Shown here: piece by piece, positions 60,277 to 64,000 of the stretch
Layout: each line of letters begins with the position of its first letter
Position numbering within the stretch: position 1 is the stretch's first letter
Origin: Lachnospiraceae bacterium
GTDB lineage: Bacteria; Bacillota_A; Clostridia; Lachnospirales; Lachnospiraceae
DNA length: 64,000 nucleotides
Assembly (NCBI GenBank): GCA_017482005.1
Contig: JAFUOI010000003.1
Span: 186,001-250,000 of the forward strand
Reading direction: 5' to 3'
Translations under genes and position numbers: made by a program
The notes under the pieces: model-generated
What the model was told of the DNA's origin: nothing
The model's input: the letters and a program-made list of their open reading frames with translations, nothing else
Database searches by the model: none

Positions 60277-60950
60277 ACACATTCTCGGATATTTTTAAAA
60301 AATCATTTTTAGACGGTTTTAGCGGAAGTGATATCACAACTGCGAGAATTCTTGTTACCCTTACCGTGACTTGCCTGATTGCACTTTACATTTTTGTTGT
60401 ATATTATGTGGCGGCAAAGAAGAATTACTATTCTAAGACATTTAATATATCACTGGCACTGATTTCTGTGATTACGGCAAGCATTATTCTTGCAATGCAG
60501 TCGAATCTTGTAATTTCACTGGGTATGGTCGGTGCTCTTTCTATTGTCCGCTTCCGTACGGCAATTAAGGATCCGATGGATTTGATTTTTTTGTTCTGGT
60601 CTATCAGTTCCGGTATTATCTGCGGCGCGGAAATGTACAAGATTGCCATTCTGTCTTCTCTTGTTATAACGATCGGGCTCTTTGTACTTGAGCTTACACC
60701 GGTGGGAAAAGCAAGCGTTCTTCTGATTGTTAATGCGAAAAGTATTGAAGATGAGCAGAAAATCAGAGAAACGGTTGCAAAGTATGCAAAGCGCAATAAG
60801 GTAAAATCCCGCAATGTGAGTAAGGACAGTCTTGATATGATTTGGGATATCAAGACGGACAAAGAACAGGAATTGTTGAAAGAGCTGATGAATCTGGATG
60901 GTGTATTCGGAGCATCTCTCATGGCTCATGACGGGGAAATATCTGTATAA
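60273..60950 (+). CDS. DUF4956 membrane protein
   Basis: 225 residues from ATG 60273, with AGAAAGAGG upstream. Four membrane segments and the conserved LGMVGALSIVRFRTAIKDPMDL, then a small cytosolic alpha/beta domain. DUF4956 proteins occur beside VTC genes; a transport or membrane-partner role for polyphosphate is possible but unproven. Translationally coupled to the VTC gene. Confidence 0.87.
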   Translation: MNTFSDIFKKSFLDGFSGSDITTARILVTLTVTCLIALYIFVVYYVAAKKNYYSKTFNISLALISVITASIILAMQSNLVISLGMVGALSIVRFRTAIKDPMDLIFLFWSISSGIICGAEMYKIAILSSLVITIGLFVLELTPVGKASVLLIVNAKSIEDEQKIRETVAKYAKRNKVKSRNVSKDSLDMIWDIKTDKEQELLKELMNLDGVFGASLMAHDGEISV

Positions 60951-61028
60951 GTTAAATAACTTAAAAGAGGATTTAATAAATAGAACAGCAGAGGGCGCAG
61001 ATAAAGGTAAAAGTATGGAGGTAAATAT

Positions 61029-61760
61029 ATGAAACTTACAGTTTTGATTACAATGGCGGGACTTGGTTCCAGATTTAGAAAAGCAGGATATACAGTTCCG
61101 AAGTATCAGATCGAAGCACACGGAAAAACACTTTTTGAGTGGTCCATGGAGAGTTTGAAGGGGTTTGAGAATCCGGAGAATGATTATATTTTTGTGGTAC
61201 GTAAGGAGGATGAAGCGGAGGATTTCATCCGTAATACATGTAAAAAGATCGGAATTACAAACGTGACGGTTATCGGAATCGATTATCTGACGGATGGTCA
61301 GGCGACAACGGCAATGCTTGCAAAAGATGCGTGGGATCCGGAGTCTGCTCTTATGATTTATAACATTGATACTTATGTGGAAGCATATGAAATGAAAGAT
61401 GACCAGATTGCGGGAGACGGATTTATTCCGTGTTTCCACGCGGACGGCGACCATTGGAGTTTTGCAAAACTTGATGATGCCGGAAAGGTTGTGGAGGTAC
61501 GCGAGAAGGTACGCATTTCCGATAATTGTACGCTGGGAGCTTATTATTTTAAGACATGTGCCCTTTATGAGCAGCTTTATAATGAATATTATACAAGTGA
61601 AGAAAAACTGGAAAAGGGCGAGAAATATGTGGCGCCGCTTTATAATTATCTGATTTCAAAAGGCGGAGATGTGCGCATTTCCATCGTTGATTATGATAAG
61701 GTACATGTACTTGGAACGCCGGAAGAACTTACGTATTTTTTGGAAAACTATAAAGCATAA
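61029..61760 (+). CDS. Sugar-phosphate nucleotidyltransferase-like protein, capsule type
   Basis: 243 residues. LITMAGLGSRFRKAGYTVPKYQIEAHGKTLFEWSM is the nucleotide-binding loop, followed by MIYNIDTYVEAYE in the metal site. The family sits with small HAD phosphatases and kinase-like proteins in capsule loci, as it does here (56064 and 57503), with the CotH-VTC-DUF4956 set inserted between. RBS GGAGG. Product unknown. Confidence 0.8.
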   Translation: MKLTVLITMAGLGSRFRKAGYTVPKYQIEAHGKTLFEWSMESLKGFENPENDYIFVVRKEDEAEDFIRNTCKKIGITNVTVIGIDYLTDGQATTAMLAKDAWDPESALMIYNIDTYVEAYEMKDDQIAGDGFIPCFHADGDHWSFAKLDDAGKVVEVREKVRISDNCTLGAYYFKTCALYEQLYNEYYTSEEKLEKGEKYVAPLYNYLISKGGDVRISIVDYDKVHVLGTPEELTYFLENYKA

Positions 61761-61780
61761 TAGCGGCAGGGGTTGACCGG

Positions 61781-63418
61781 ATGAAATCTGTAACAAACAC
61801 AGTCAAAAAACTGAATAAAACAGCAGTGATTGTGGCGGTTGTACACTTTTTTGTGAGTTTTCTGACAGACCGTCTGATCTTCGACTATGTACTGCTTGAT
61901 TTTTCAACAACCAAACAGATGCTCAGAACAATAGAAACCGCAGGCGTAAAGCTTGCGTTTCTGTTATTTGTTATTCTTTTGTGGCAGGGTGTTTTTTGGG
62001 CGGCAAAACATGCGGATCGTACATTTTTAAAAGTAGCAGGAGGCTATATGCTTCTGATGACCGTGCTTTTACTTCTGACATGGCCGGGGATATGGCGAAT
62101 GGATGAGTTTGGTATTTTGTCAAGTTCCGTTCAACTGTACCCTCATTTCTGGCAGAATTATATAACGACTGTTTTTTATGTTCTTGCACTGATGCTTCTG
62201 CCGTTTCCTGCGGGAGTGATTATCGTGCAGTGCGTATGTGTATCCCTTGTTGTGGCGCGGCTTGTGACGCTGGGGCTTAATGATAGCCTTAAGACAGAAA
62301 GGAAATTGCAGTCGGCGGTGAAAAGGGCTGTTTTAATTCTTCCCTTTCTGATGCTTCCGGTTTTGGATTCGAACCTGTACCCAATCCGTATGAGTCTGTA
62401 TGCTTTTTTGGAAGTACTTTTGATTGCAGAGCTGTTTTTCCTTGCAAAGAAGCAGGGAAACAGTGAAGTTGCAGAAAAAGATTGCAGATATTATTGGTGC
62501 TATATCACACTTCTTGCAGCGGTTGTAACACTTTGGAGAACGGAAGCAGTTTATTACTTTGTTGCATACCCGGTATTGTTGCTTTTGGTTGGCAGGGGCA
62601 GAAAATATGTGAAGTATATGATTTTGTATTTTATAATCGCTGTTATTTTATTTGTTCCTCAAAAGATTGGTGAGCGGCTGACAAGCGGACAACAGTATGA
62701 ACTGACAAGTATTGTTCTTCCTCTTGTTCCTTTGGTGGAAGCGGCGGATGAAAATGCAGACCCGCAGGATCAGAAGCTTCTTGCTGTGATGGATCAGGTT
62801 GTCAATGTTGAGGTGACATTGGAGGGGGCGGCAGAAGGTAAATCAGGAATTAATTTATTCTGGGGAGAGCCCGGGTTCCAAAGAGAATATACACCGGAAC
62901 AGTTTGCGGAGTTTAAATCTGCTTTTTATCAATTGGCACTGAAATATCCGGGAGTTTTTTTGAAAGAGCGTTGGGAAACGTTTACAGAATCCTCGGATTT
63001 GCTGGAGAACACCACGGATTTGTTTACCCGCGACGGTGTTCCGAACTATGAGACATTTAAGAACTATCCGATTTCCAACCCGATCAACAATGAAATAAGA
63101 ACAGATGTTATCAAAAGATTGGAACTGAGGGATGTTCACGATTATAATGTAAAGCTGGCAATGACCGATTATGTGTATTCGGCAATTCCGGCTATTATAG
63201 TTTTGGCGGTGACGGCGGTCTGCCTTCTGCTTAGACGGAGATGGATAACTCTTGTACTTGTGCTTACGGTGCTTGTGAAAGTTCCGCTTATTTTTCTGAC
63301 AGCGCCGTCCAGATTATTTATGTATTACTATTCGGTGTACCTTTTTGGATATTGTGTATTGTTTTATATAATATATCAGCTGTGTATCAGATTCCGGGGA
63401 GAGGAACCGGTCGTCTGA
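61781..63418 (+). CDS. Large multispanning membrane protein (DUF6020-like)
   Basis: 545 residues with about twelve membrane segments and an external loop of ~130 residues (from ~310 to 460). LLTWPGIWRMDEFGILSSSVQLYPHFWQNY in the first external loop recalls the acidic active-site loop of GT-C glycosyltransferases. DUF6020 is the best fit I can suggest. It may use polyprenyl-phosphate sugars made by the 54502 enzyme to modify a polymer outside the cell; that is inference. Confidence 0.5.
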   Translation: MKSVTNTVKKLNKTAVIVAVVHFFVSFLTDRLIFDYVLLDFSTTKQMLRTIETAGVKLAFLLFVILLWQGVFWAAKHADRTFLKVAGGYMLLMTVLLLLTWPGIWRMDEFGILSSSVQLYPHFWQNYITTVFYVLALMLLPFPAGVIIVQCVCVSLVVARLVTLGLNDSLKTERKLQSAVKRAVLILPFLMLPVLDSNLYPIRMSLYAFLEVLLIAELFFLAKKQGNSEVAEKDCRYYWCYITLLAAVVTLWRTEAVYYFVAYPVLLLLVGRGRKYVKYMILYFIIAVILFVPQKIGERLTSGQQYELTSIVLPLVPLVEAADENADPQDQKLLAVMDQVVNVEVTLEGAAEGKSGINLFWGEPGFQREYTPEQFAEFKSAFYQLALKYPGVFLKERWETFTESSDLLENTTDLFTRDGVPNYETFKNYPISNPINNEIRTDVIKRLELRDVHDYNVKLAMTDYVYSAIPAIIVLAVTAVCLLLRRRWITLVLVLTVLVKVPLIFLTAPSRLFMYYYSVYLFGYCVLFYIIYQLCIRFRGEEPVV

Positions 63419-63435
63419 GCAGGCAGGAGGAAATA

Positions 63436-64000
63436 TGAGTCAAATCAGCAGAACAATCTCGTTTCTTAAGAGAAACGGATTGATTCCGACGATTTACGCT
63501 GCGTCCGAGCGTCTTGGGTGGTTCGGTGCGGATCCGGATCAGCTTCGGGCCAATGCTTATAGCGGATCTGTACAGAAGGATGTGCTTCGTACGGAAGATC
63601 AGATCGCGGAAGATTTACAAAAAATTACAACAAAATACCGTTTCAGTATCGTCGTGCCGGCATATGAGACGGATCCGGTGTTTTTCAGAGAGATGGTTAA
63701 TTCCGTCCGGAATCAGTCTTATCCTTATTGGCAGCTTGTAATTGCGGATGCATCAAAGACCGGTGTAGTTGAGAACGCAATGGATGAGATGAAAGATGAC
63801 AGAATTTGTTTTGTCCGTCTGGAAGAGAATAAGGGGATTTCCGAGAATACCAATGCGGCGGTTAACTATGCCGACGGAGATTATATAGGCTTACTTGATC
63901 ATGATGATCTGCTTCATCCGGAAGCTCTTATGGAAATTGCTCTTTTTATGCAGGGCGGGGAATATGATATGGTTTATACGGATGAGGATAAAATCAGCGG
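63436..64000 (+). CDS. GT2 glycosyltransferase (3' partial)
   Basis: 188 residues visible; the frame is open at the window end. RBS GGAGGAA precedes ATG 63436. FSIVVPAYETDPVFFREMVNSVRNQSYPYWQLVIAD and YIGLLDHDDLLHPEALMEI closely follow the first GT-A domain of the protein at 50245, so it is probably another large multi-domain rhamnosyltransferase-like enzyme. Domains beyond the window cannot be described. Confidence 0.9.

Overview
The window reads as chromosome from a low-to-mid GC Gram-positive gut-type Clostridia, most plausibly Lachnospiraceae. This is an inference from the gene set: strong AGGAGG-type ribosome binding sites, sigma-A promoters, a domain-swapped GH3 beta-glucosidase, lysine-rich secreted proteins with Fn3, Big2 or GBS_Bsp-like repeats, and teichoic-acid-type CDP-glycerol transferases. 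No rRNA, tRNA or CRISPR array was found.

About 55 kb is one large cell-surface glycopolymer locus, almost entirely on the + strand. It supplies precursors (ManC-ManA fusion for GDP-mannose; RfbA, RfbB and RfbC for dTDP-rhamnose, with RfbD not in the window; TagD for CDP-glycerol; an IspD/TarI-type cytidylyltransferase with an SDR partner; phosphohexomutase). It also encodes an initiating polyprenyl-phosphate sugar transferase, GT4 and GT2 glycosyltransferases, three CDP-glycerol:glycerophosphotransferases, a LicD protein, two Wzm/Wzt-type ABC exporters and two polymerase/ligase-like membrane proteins. A GtrA/GT2/flippase-like set and a CotH-VTC-DUF4956 set follow. Secreted wall-active proteins are interleaved: amidase/glucosaminidase, beta-helix protein, papain-like protease, GH25 lysozyme and GH3.

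Between the beta-helix gene and the TarI-like gene sits an 8.4-kb AT-rich element bounded by 17-bp direct repeats (17676-17692 and 26048-26064). It is a compact filamentous-phage-like (inovirus-like) prophage: pV-like candidate, short coat protein, terminator, pIII-like surface protein, a run of tiny membrane proteins and a Zot/pI ATPase, nearly all on the - strand. Its replication module is not the usual inovirus type. The Rep carries HUH motifs plus an SF3 helicase as in circovirus-like CRESS-DNA elements, and just upstream, on the same strand, is a perfect 11-bp stem-loop exposing TAGTATTAC with five TGTCACA iterons beside it. An intact IS30-type transposase is the only recognisable integration enzyme. 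A 276-bp imperfect palindrome and a GC-rich branched structure are candidate ssDNA signals.

The 800 bp left of the element is non-coding and holds three different repeat families: a 12-bp tandem array, four 35-bp TGGGT...ACCCA units and four 44-bp hairpin repeats. The right end of the element lies 6 bp from the -35 box of the promoter for the downstream half of the locus, so the prophage splits the glycan locus without obviously breaking a gene.
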